Part shown: one piece after another, positions 6,329 to 14,300 of the stretch
Layout: the number at the start of each line of letters is the position of its first letter
How positions within the stretch are numbered: the stretch's first letter is position 1
Source of the DNA: a virus
Direction: 5' to 3' (one strand)
IMG/VR virus record: IMGVR_UViG_3300023054_000020
Location: 1-27,757 of that record
Length of the DNA: 27,757 nucleotides
The notes under the pieces: model-generated
Database searches by the model: none
What the model saw: only the letters and a program-made list of their open reading frames with translations
What the model was told of the DNA's origin: nothing
Translations under genes and position numbers: made by a program

Positions 6329-6904
6329 ATGGCTTCATTAACGGGCAAAACAATTTCAAGTACTTACTACGGCTTACTTAAAACAACAGACGACAGCGCT
6401 TTAACATCAACGCCAAAATTATTAACCGACGGTTTAGGTAATTCTTCGGGGGTTGCTTTTGACACGAACGGAAATATAACAATAGAAGGCGATTTTAAAG
6501 CATTAGGCGGCATTAAAGATAGTGCTGGAAACTTAGGAACCGCCGGGCAGGTCTTAGCTTCAGACGGAACCTTAACCGAGTGGATTTATGTGGCGGTTGC
6601 CGACGATTCGGTAACATACGCAAAAATAGGAACCGAATTTAAAACAAGTGCAGCTTTAACCACAGAGGTAGATTTTGCAAGCGCCCAAGTATTTACAAAA
6701 ACTTTAACGGCTGACACTACTTTAACATTTACTAACGCTAATATTGGAATGGTTAAGGATTTAGTTATTACTGGAGATTTTGCTTTAACACTTCCCGCTG
6801 GTACAACGGTTGCTGGTGTTTACGATGGTACTGTTTCTAATTTAATACAAATAGTAGTAACTGGTGCAAGTCAATACTGGTATTCAATCTCAAAATCTAT
6901 TTAA
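6329..6904 (+). CDS. Tail fibre-like protein
   Basis: 191 residues, rich in Thr, Ala, Gly and Asp with few charges, as in trimeric fibres. The opening SLTGKTISSTYYGLLKTTDD and the internal DSAGNLGTAGQVLASDG followed by LTEWIYV are patterns often seen in tail fibres of Bacteroidota phages. The second half (FASAQVFTKTLTADTTLTFT) looks like short beta repeats. Likely a fibre shaft or adhesin subunit. The next two genes (chaperone-like and LamG) support a receptor-binding module. Exact role unproven. Confidence 0.7.
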   Translation: MASLTGKTISSTYYGLLKTTDDSALTSTPKLLTDGLGNSSGVAFDTNGNITIEGDFKALGGIKDSAGNLGTAGQVLASDGTLTEWIYVAVADDSVTYAKIGTEFKTSAALTTEVDFASAQVFTKTLTADTTLTFTNANIGMVKDLVITGDFALTLPAGTTVAGVYDGTVSNLIQIVVTGASQYWYSISKSI

Positions 6905-6905
6905 T

Positions 6906-7361
6906 ATGGTAGCAATAAACTTAAACGGAGAAATAAAAACATTTAGTAAAATACCAAGTGTTTGGACTGATGAAAACGGTACGCATTTTAACATTAAAGA
7001 AGGCTTTGGTTTTTTGGATGTTGTAACGCCTACTTACGATTCAAGAATAGAAGAGTTGTCTGCTATTAAATTAGTTGGAGATGTTTATACATACGATGTT
7101 ATTGATAGGGTTATTACTCAAACTTTAGCAGAACTAAAAACACAAAAAATAGACAATTTAAAATCTATTATAGGAGGCGAATTGCAAAGAACAGATTGGG
7201 TTGTTATTAGGCAAATGGATAGCAAAGAAGCTGCACCAAAAGAAGTAATAGATAGTAGGGCAGAATTAAGAACACAAAGCAATACAATAGGTGCAGAGAT
7301 AAAGGCTTTAACTACAAAGAAAGCGGTTCTTACTTATGATTTACCAACCTTTAATATTTAA
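6906..7361 (+). CDS. Putative tail fibre assembly protein (DUF4376-like)
   Basis: 151 residues from the ATG at 6906, one base after the previous stop; an upstream in-frame ATG at 6864 would overlap the fibre gene by 41 bases and is less likely. The C-terminal half, GELQRTDWVVIRQMDSKEAA, PKEVIDSRAELR and following, matches the T-D-W-x-x-x-R...R-x-x-L-R pattern of fibre assembly chaperones (DUF4376/Caudo_TAP type). The N-terminal half (ETF-like beta segments) probably packs on the fibre. Its place right after a fibre gene agrees. Confidence 0.65.
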   Translation: MVAINLNGEIKTFSKIPSVWTDENGTHFNIKEGFGFLDVVTPTYDSRIEELSAIKLVGDVYTYDVIDRVITQTLAELKTQKIDNLKSIIGGELQRTDWVVIRQMDSKEAAPKEVIDSRAELRTQSNTIGAEIKALTTKKAVLTYDLPTFNI

Positions 7362-7364
7362 TAA

Positions 7365-8048
7365 ATGTTTGGAAAAAGATTAATAAATACTGGTGGGGTG
7401 GCTTGTACTACCGACACCTTACAAATATTAGGAGATACTTCTTGTATAGCAACTTATAGACTAAATGGAGATGCTACGGATTTAAGCGGAAACTATAACG
7501 GAACGGCAACAAGTGTAACTTATGTAACTGGTAAATTTGGAGATGCTGGGTCTTTTAATGGGAGTGCTAAAATTACATTATCGGGATTAAATACTTTTTT
7601 TACACCTAAAGTAAATACAAGTGTTTCTTTATGGGCTAAAAGTTCTGCGGGATTAGGATATATTTTTAGTGATGAGGTTTTTACTTTTACTAATAACTAC
7701 AATTTAATTATACAATATAGTGGAGATGGAAAATTATACTTAAGTACTTCTTATGGAGGAACTGCCTCGAATTTTGGTACCACAGAAACATTTAATGATA
7801 ATAACTGGCATCATATTGTTGCTATAATTAATCAATCTACAAACACTGGTAGTCTTTATGTAGATGAAAGTTTTAAAGGAAGTTATACATTGCCAGCTTC
7901 AGCTAAAGTTGGAACACCTTATACTGTTATTGGAACAGTAGGCAATAATTATGCTCCATACAACGGCTCAATAGACCAAGTACGCATCTTCAATAAGGCA
8001 ATATCACCAAGCGAGGTAACAACGCTTTACAATGAGATTGCTTGCTAA
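7365..8048 (+). CDS. LamG/concanavalin A-like domain protein, probable adhesin
   Basis: 227 residues. From about residue 27 a single LamG (Laminin_G_3) jelly-roll is visible: ATYRLNGDATDLSGNYNGTA, GSFNGSAKITLS, SVSLWAKSS, NNWHHIVAIINQ, GSLYVDESFKGSY and the closing GSIDQVRIFNKAISPSEVTTLYNE. Such domains bind sugars or surface polymers, so this is a good candidate for host-cell recognition, placed in the fibre module. No signal peptide. Two Cys near the N-terminus (CTTDTLQILGDTSC) and one at the C-terminus may stabilise it in the virion. Confidence 0.85.
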   Translation: MFGKRLINTGGVACTTDTLQILGDTSCIATYRLNGDATDLSGNYNGTATSVTYVTGKFGDAGSFNGSAKITLSGLNTFFTPKVNTSVSLWAKSSAGLGYIFSDEVFTFTNNYNLIIQYSGDGKLYLSTSYGGTASNFGTTETFNDNNWHHIVAIINQSTNTGSLYVDESFKGSYTLPASAKVGTPYTVIGTVGNNYAPYNGSIDQVRIFNKAISPSEVTTLYNEIAC

Positions 8049-8061
8049 ATAAATAAAAAAA

Positions 8062-8121
8062 ATGACTACTTCTGACCTTAAAATCGCTTTTATAAATGTT
8101 ATAACATTAGGCTTTAATTAA
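8062..8121 (+). pseudogene. Truncated copy of the 4998 holin-like gene start
   Basis: ATG to TAA encodes 19 residues that match residues 1-19 of the 4998 gene except Thr4 to Ser. DNA identity is 50 of 57 bases before the stop, nearly all changes synonymous. The copy stops where the full gene continues (Phe codon replaced by TAA). It sits just before the major tail gene promoter. I read it as a remnant left by recombination or cassette insertion; a conserved leader peptide is possible but less likely. Confidence 0.75.
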
Positions 8122-8137
8122 TAAGAAAAAAATATAT

Positions 8138-8145
8138 TATCTTTA
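8138..8145 (+). promoter_or_regulatory. Putative promoter -7 box for major tail gene
   Basis: TATCTTTA followed by CAAAAA, the same string as upstream of the protease gene, 28 bases before the major tail start. No clear -33 TTG. Confidence 0.45.
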
Positions 8146-8172
8146 CAAAAAATAAATCTTTAAATTAAAAAT

Positions 8173-8583
8173 ATGGCTACTACCGGAGTATTTAATGGAA
8201 CCAACTTACTTTTGAAAGTAGAAGGTGACACAATAGGACATACAACTTCATGTTCTCTTACAATTTCACACGATTTACCAGATGCAACCACAAAAGATAG
8301 CAATGGATTTTCTGAAGTTATATCAGGACTTAGAAGCGGCGAGATTTCTTTTGAGGGGCTTGTTGATTATTCAGATGCAGCAAGCGCAATTGAATTAATT
8401 GACTATATTATAAACAGAACCGTTGTAACGTGTGTTTTCGGAACTTCGACAACTGGTGATGCTATTTATACCGCTGAAGGTTATATTTCTTCAGTAGAAC
8501 AAAGCGCAGAAATGGAAAGCACCGTTTCTTATTCTGGTTCAATAACTCTTACAGGCGCGATTGTAAAATCTGCAAATGCATAA
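8173..8583 (+). CDS. Major tail (tube) protein, TP901-1 type
   Basis: 136 residues, beta-rich. FNGTNLLLKVEGDTIGHTTS, then SLTISHDLPDATTKDSNGF and EVISGLRSGEISFEGLVDYS are the signature of the Phage_TTP_1 (PF06199) tube family, and the end SVSYSGSITLTGAIVK is the closing strand. Hexameric rings of this protein make the tail tube. It has its own promoter and terminator, fitting its high copy number. The genes after it (chaperone, tape measure) are in the standard order. Confidence 0.92.
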   Translation: MATTGVFNGTNLLLKVEGDTIGHTTSCSLTISHDLPDATTKDSNGFSEVISGLRSGEISFEGLVDYSDAASAIELIDYIINRTVVTCVFGTSTTGDAIYTAEGYISSVEQSAEMESTVSYSGSITLTGAIVKSANA

Positions 8584-8603
8584 TTGACAATAATAATAAT
8601 ATG

Positions 8604-8633
8604 AAAGGCGGTCATAAAGGCTGCCTTTTTTTT
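8604..8633 (+). terminator. Intrinsic terminator after major tail gene
   Basis: Stem AAAGGCGG / CTGCCTTT (one G-U), 9-base loop, then a T run to 8633. It would reduce transcription into the chaperone gene, as expected for stoichiometry control. Confidence 0.8.
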
Positions 8634-8657
8634 GGTTAAATTTTAAAAAAAGGAAAA

Positions 8658-9041
8658 ATGGTAAACAAACAAAGGGGTTTTTTCGCTATTAAATTAGGCG
8701 GCAAACAAAGAACAATGCACTTTTCAATGAATTTTTGGGCTGCTTTTACAGATGAATTAGGCATTTCAATAGGCCAAATTGACAAAGTATTTAGCGCCGA
8801 AATGAATTTCAATACATTAAGAGCCTTAGTGTACGCCGGAATATTAGCGTATGACCAAGAAGAAGGAAATTCAATTGATTACAATGTCTATAAAGTGGGG
8901 GCGTGGTGTGATGAATTAACAACCGAAGATTTCACAAATATTACAAACGCGCTTGCACAAAGCCGTATATTAGGCAATGATTTAAACGGCGGTTTAAGGG
9001 GTGCGGATCCAAAAGGGGCGTTAAAACCAAAAAAAGCCTAA
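8658..9041 (+). CDS. Tail assembly chaperone, short form (gpG-like)
   Basis: 127 residues. FFAIKLGGKQRTMHFSMNFW and the following helical region (LRALVYAGILAYDQEEG, DFTNITNALAQSRI) fit the gpG-type chaperone that coats the tape measure before tube assembly. It lies between major tail and tape measure genes. Its last codons read CCA AAA AAA GCC TAA, so ribosomes cross an A-heptamer two codons before stop; slippage by -1 yields the long form with the 9035-9364 extension. Confidence 0.82.
   Translation: MVNKQRGFFAIKLGGKQRTMHFSMNFWAAFTDELGISIGQIDKVFSAEMNFNTLRALVYAGILAYDQEEGNSIDYNVYKVGAWCDELTTEDFTNITNALAQSRILGNDLNGGLRGADPKGALKPKKA
9029..9035 (+). other. Programmed -1 frameshift slippery site (A AAA AAA)
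   Basis: Seven A in the ideal X XXY YYZ phase (cca aaa aaa), with the zero-frame stop at 9039-9041. The -1 frame is open from here to 9364 and has no ATG near its start. A small CCAA/TTGG hairpin lies at 9044-9055. This arrangement is well established for tail chaperones of long-tailed phages. Confidence 0.85.
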
Positions 9042-9364
9042 GCCCAATTGATTGGAACACCTTATTGGATTTCTATATTGGACAAGCTGGCATAGAACCA
9101 CATAAATTTTGGGGCCAAACATGGAAAGAAAACGCTTTGTTGGGCGAAAGTTATATCATAAAAACAAATTTGAATTGGGAAATGACGCGGTATTTAGCAT
9201 CGTGGATTCACAACACCAACATAACTAAAAAAGGCGATGCAAAGCGGCCCGATCAATTGTTTCCTTTGCCGCAAGATTCAATGAGCAAAACAAACAAAGA
9301 ACCGCAAAGCACAAAAGAGCAAAAAGAGGCTTTTGAGGCTAAAGTAAATAAGCTACTTTTTTAA
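9035..9364 (+). CDS. Tail assembly chaperone, frameshift extension (gpT-like part of GT)
   Basis: 109 codons in the -1 frame, joined to the first 126 codons of the 8658 gene to give a product of about 235 residues. The text across the junction reads SLSPIDWNTLLDFYIGQAGI, a coherent protein sequence before any possible start codon; the first usable codon is a TTG at 9065 with no leader, so separate initiation is unlikely. The WxExTRYLASWIHNTN region is helical, and the C-terminus is charged and low in complexity. In lambda the T part binds the tube protein while G binds the tape measure. Confidence 0.82.
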   Translation, partial: SLSPIDWNTLLDFYIGQAGIEPHKFWGQTWKENALLGESYIIKTNLNWEMTRYLASWIHNTNITKKGDAKRPDQLFPLPQDSMSKTNKEPQSTKEQKEAFEAKVNKLLF

Positions 9365-9380
9365 ATTGTGTTTTTTTGGT

Positions 9381-9388
9381 TATTTTTG
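9381..9388 (+). promoter_or_regulatory. Promoter -7 box (TATTTTTG) for tape measure gene
   Basis: Exact TAnnTTTG match 18 bases before the tape measure start. A TTG at 9366-9368 is only 12 bases upstream, shorter than usual. Confidence 0.5.
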
Positions 9389-9406
9389 TAAAATATATTT
9401 TTAGAT

Positions 9407-11353
9407 ATGGCATCAAATGAATTAAAGGTAATATTAACCGGTGACGCTACTAAATTAAGCGCTTCATTAAACGCCGCTGAAAAGAAATTAAAATCTTTTG
9501 GCGATTCAGCTACTAAAATAGGTAAATCAATGAGCCTTTTTGTAACGGCTCCAATTATATTGGCTGGTGGCGCTGCAATTAAAATGGCTTCCGATTTTCA
9601 AGAAAGCCTTAATAAAGTTGATGTAGCCTTTAAAGGTTCTTCTAATGAGGTTCGGGATTTTGCTAAAACAACTTTGGAAAGTTTTGGTATTGCCGAGGGT
9701 ACGGCCCTAGACATGGCGGCATTGTTTGGCGATATGGCTACGTCAATGGGGGCCAGCACTTCCGAGGCTTCTCAATTATCTACTTCTTTAGTGGGATTGG
9801 CTGGTGATTTAGCTTCTTTTAAGAACATGAATATAGAAGAAGTTACAACCGCGCTTAACGGCGTGTTTACCGGCGAAACCGAAAGTTTAAAGCGCCTTGG
9901 TATTGTAATGACCGAAGCCAATTTAGCACAGTTTGCACTTGAACAAGGTACATTAAAAAACATAAAATCTTTTACGCAAGCCGAGAAGGTACAATTGCGT
10001 TATGCCTTTGTAATGGCTAAATCTGAAAATGCAATTGGCGATTTTGCAAGAACTTCAGATGGGGCCGCAAACCAAATGCGAGTTTTTCAAGAAAGCATGA
10101 AGGAATTGGGCGCGTTATTTGGCGAGGTAATTTTACCTTTATTCACTAAGGTTGTAACTAAATTAAACAGCATTTTAAAAGGTTTCAAAAATCTAAGTCC
10201 AGAAGGAAAAAAAACAATAGTTGTTATTGCTGGAATAGCTGCGGCCATTGGGCCTCTGCTTATTGTTATTGGTTTAATGGCTAAAGGTTTAGCAGGTTTG
10301 AGAGTTGCAATTGTTTCTGTTAATACCGCTTTATTGGCAAATCCATTTATTGCGGCAGCGGCAGCGGTTACGGCTTTAGGTGTTGCCTTTTTAGTTGCTG
10401 CAAATAAAATTGCGCCTAGTTTAAGCACTTGGGAGCAAATAAAAACCTCATTAAGCGGTATAGCCGCTCCTTTGTCTATTGCCGGAAGGTTGGCTATTGA
10501 AGAAAGCAAAAAGATTGTAGATGCAGCGGCAACGGCAAATGCAGCGGCCTCTGCTATTGGTCAAAAGGGAGGAAACGGCTTAGATTACAAAACTATTTTA
10601 ATGCCAAATGCACCTGAAAAAAGCAAATCAGCGGCAACGGTTATAACTCCTAGGCTACAAATTGAAAATGTAGAGGTAATAAACGGCGAAGAAGCGCAAC
10701 GCAAGCGTGATGAATTGTTTAAGGGGCTTTTTGATGTCAATAAATTTGGATTAAGAATAGACACAAACGCGCTTAAAGAAAGCACAACGCAAGCGCTATC
10801 GTATTTTGAAACGATAAAAAAAGGAACCGAAAATTTAAAAGTTGCTTTTGAAATAAATTTTGGGCAAATAGCGCAAACCATGGGAATGGCATTAGCTAGT
10901 GCAATAGTTGAAGGAAAAAACATGATGGGGGCTTTAGCCGGTGCAATTTTAGGCGTTTTAGGAGGCTTATTACAACAAATGGGTGCGGCTGCGGTTGCGG
11001 CTTCTACTTTAGCGAAAACCTTTGCAATACCCGGAGTGGGATTAGTTGCCGGAATAGCTGCAATAGCTTTAGGAACCGTATTAACTGGATTAGCAACAAG
11101 GGTTCAAAGTGGAGGGTTTTCAGCTTTTGCCGATGGTGGTATTGTTTCGGGGCCTACAATGGGTCTTGTTGGTGAATATCCCGGTGCAAGATCAAATCCT
11201 GAAGTTATAGCGCCTTTGGATAAATTAAAAAATATTATAGGCAACAATGGCGGGAATAGTAATGTAAACGTAACGGGTGAATTTAGGATTAACGGCCAAG
11301 ATTTAGTTGTTCTTTTACAAAAAGCAGAAAAAACAAGATCGAGAATAAAGTAA
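9407..11353 (+). CDS. Tape measure protein
   Basis: 648 residues. The start NELKVILTGDATKLSASLNAAEKKLK and the conserved block ASDFQESLNKVDVAFKGSSN, then EVTTALNGVFTGETESLKRLGI, are typical PhageMin_Tail/tape measure sequences. Two long hydrophobic stretches (about 270-335 and 505-565) may insert in the host membrane at DNA injection. The end FADGGIVSGPTMGLVGEYPG followed by NPEVIAPLDKLKNIIG is the usual C-terminal motif of these proteins. At roughly 0.15 nm per residue the tail would be near 97 nm long, an estimate from general knowledge. No lytic domain was seen. Confidence 0.93.
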   Translation: MASNELKVILTGDATKLSASLNAAEKKLKSFGDSATKIGKSMSLFVTAPIILAGGAAIKMASDFQESLNKVDVAFKGSSNEVRDFAKTTLESFGIAEGTALDMAALFGDMATSMGASTSEASQLSTSLVGLAGDLASFKNMNIEEVTTALNGVFTGETESLKRLGIVMTEANLAQFALEQGTLKNIKSFTQAEKVQLRYAFVMAKSENAIGDFARTSDGAANQMRVFQESMKELGALFGEVILPLFTKVVTKLNSILKGFKNLSPEGKKTIVVIAGIAAAIGPLLIVIGLMAKGLAGLRVAIVSVNTALLANPFIAAAAAVTALGVAFLVAANKIAPSLSTWEQIKTSLSGIAAPLSIAGRLAIEESKKIVDAAATANAAASAIGQKGGNGLDYKTILMPNAPEKSKSAATVITPRLQIENVEVINGEEAQRKRDELFKGLFDVNKFGLRIDTNALKESTTQALSYFETIKKGTENLKVAFEINFGQIAQTMGMALASAIVEGKNMMGALAGAILGVLGGLLQQMGAAAVAASTLAKTFAIPGVGLVAGIAAIALGTVLTGLATRVQSGGFSAFADGGIVSGPTMGLVGEYPGARSNPEVIAPLDKLKNIIGNNGGNSNVNVTGEFRINGQDLVVLLQKAEKTRSRIK

Positions 11354-11356
11354 GTT

Positions 11357-14300
11357 ATGGCATACGGCGTTAAATATCGTTTAGATTTTTCAGATGCACA
11401 AGGCAATAAAAGGCGTTTAGAAATATTAAAAAAAGATTATTCAAGTACGGTTTTTCCTTTAATTGGAACCGGAAGCCCCGTTGTTTTGTCATGGGAGCAA
11501 AATAATGATTTTTACGACCCGTTAATTGCTTCAAATTGCGAAGTGAATTTAATTCAAACGGATTTTGTTATTTATGAAGATTTTTACGATTTTGATGAAA
11601 GAGAATTTTTAGTTAAAGTTTATTATGCAGAAACGCGCGTGCCTTTTTGGGAAGATAAAACAACAAAATGGGAACTAACAAATGACTATTGGGGCGATGA
11701 AAGAGAAAGCTGGGATACTATTGCAACAAACTGGGAAGATTACACCGTTGGTTGGCAGCAAGGAGTTACTTCAGACAACTATAAAGCCTTTTGGCAGGGC
11801 TATTTAATACAAGACACCTACACGCAAAGCATTACTTCAGCGCCTTTTGAGGTTAGTTTTAAGGCGGTAGATGGCTTAGGGCTTCTTAAAGGTGTGGATT
11901 TCCCTTTAACGCCTAACAACGAGGTGACACTTTGGGAGTGTTTACATAAAGTGCTATTAGAAACGGGCTTAGAGTACAATATTTACGTTAAAACAGATTT
12001 AAAAGAAGAAAACGCGGCGGCGGTTACAAATGTATTTGAAGATTTAACAATTAATACAAGTACTTATACAGATGAAAACACTTATAAATACAATTGTTCA
12101 GAGGTTTTATTTTCAATTTTAAGCGGCTTTAATTGTAGGGTATTTCAAACTGATGCAGATTTTTATATTATTAATAACGCCGACTTAGCGACATTAGAAA
12201 ATATTGAATACAGAAGATACCAGAGTGACGGTGTTTATATTGAAAATGTTATAAAAACAACATTTTTAACGATACCAACCGACGCAAAGCCAATTAATGC
12301 AGATTTAAGCAAAGAAACAAGCGGCGGTGTAATTGAGGTAAAAAGCAAAGTATTATTATCTGAGCAAATTAATTTTATACCTAACGGAAATTTTGAAGAT
12401 GGATTCGAAAATTGGTCATTTATTGACCCTAACAATGTAGAACTTTCTACTAACGGAATACGGGGCCAATCAATTAAAATAATAGGTACGGATTCAGCTT
12501 TTATACGTGTTTTAAAAAATGAATTTTATTCCGGGGCAAAACCTTATTCGGATTCTGTTTTTGATTTTTCTTTTGTTCTTCAAATGGAAAATGGAGGCTA
12601 TCCATTAATAATAGCATCTTATTCTGTTCCCTATCAGTTACTAGCAACATTTAGGCGTTATTCGGGAGGTGAGCCAACAAGCGATTTTGAAGATTTTTAT
12701 TTTAATGACCAAACAAACGAATGGCAAAGCAGCGAATTTACAAATCAATTTAATTACGCCGGGAGGGGTGAATGGCTTACTTACAAAAAAGAAATTGCCT
12801 ATAATATTACAGATGTTACAAGCGGGTATTTGCCGCTTAGTTTTATTGTAAATTTTGGGCAACCCTCCACAACTTCGCCTTTTCATGTAGCTATGTATTT
12901 AGGTGGCTCCATAATTAATTGGAAAAATCTATTGTATGTGAAAACCGCAACGGCAGATCCGGAAAAATTTATATTTAGTGGTGAAGATTTAGAAACGGTA
13001 ACAACTCAAACAACGACAAAAAAACTTACTAATAAATTAGAATACAAAGATATATACCAAGGTAGCACATTTAATCAATTCTTAAAGGGCTACATGGCCC
13101 CGGTGGGCGATGGATTTAAAGGCGTTTTGCCGATGTTTAAAAGGTCTAGTGATATAAACTACCGCTTTATAGAAGATTTAACAGCACAGCAACGCATAAA
13201 CGACAATAGGGTTAAAATACAGAGATACGAAGGCTCTATAAAAAAAACAAACAATAGAATACCTATATTTTTACACAATAGGCTAATAATTGGATTTACT
13301 AATTTTGGCGAAAGTCTGGCTTTAGTTATAGATACCTTAAAATTTAATGTAAAGTCAAATCTTTATGATTTTTCTGCGCATTTAGGCGAGCAATTAACAG
13401 ATGCAGTTGTGGATTTTAAAGCTAATAAAATTAGTTATTCAATTCCTATCATTACAAATTGCAAAACGTATCGCGTTCAAAATGACGATCTAAACAATTC
13501 AATCACTTATTCTTATTACGATTGTGATGGGGCTTTTCAAACGGTTACATTACAAGCCGATAGCGATGGCAACGACTTTTGCGCAACAACAAGGCCAAGC
13601 GTACCGCCTAATGCTAATTTAATTGATGTAGATGATACGTGTACTGTTAGCCTTAATTTTTATTTATTACAAAAATGCTCAGATAGTAGTACTGGCTATA
13701 AATCGGCGCAATACACAAATGAGATAACGCTTGGCAATAACAGAAGGGTTCAAGATTCAAGTTTGGTAAATTATACCATTATAGGACAAGGCGTAACTGG
13801 TTCAACGGTTGGAACAATAACTGATACCGGTTTATTTGGTTGCCCGGTTCCGGTAGAATTGACATCTTTTCAAAGGTCTAACAATGCGTTTCCAAATCCA
13901 TGCGAACAAGTGCCTGACATTACAGCCTACCACGATGGTGCGGGAACATATCCGACAATTGGAGATGTTGTTTATACAACGGCAAACACAACAAGTCCTT
14001 TAGCAAATGGCAGCTATTTAATGGTAAATGCTTTTTACTTTACTATTAGTGGCGGAGTGGGTGAGGTTCAAAGCGTAACCGAGTGCAGCGCACCGGCCAA
14101 TGAATTTTATTCATTAAGAAAATGCAGCGATAGCAGTACAGGTTGGCGCACCGGCCAGCAAAATAATCAAATATCACTATCTAATAATGATAGGGTTGCG
14201 GTTGGATCAACAAACTATGTAGTAACTGGAACCACAACAAGGGGGACAAGCGTTGGAAATGTAACAGATACCAACGAAACCGGCTGTCCTACTCCCGGCC

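Noticed and set aside
8601-8639. 12-codon ORF overlapping the terminator after the major tail gene
   Set aside because: Entirely made of the hairpin and T-run; explained by the terminator.
10087-10509. Reverse-strand ORF of 140 codons inside the tape measure gene
   Set aside because: Lies antisense to a clear tape measure protein; low-complexity Ala/Ile/Lys content mirrors the sense codons, with no leader or family pattern. Other long reverse-strand ORFs (847-1254, 11104-11406, 26050-26319, 27122-27436) are rejected for the same reason.
12669-12851. 60-codon + strand ORF inside the tail-tip gene
   Set aside because: Out of frame within a well-supported large gene; no leader or family pattern.
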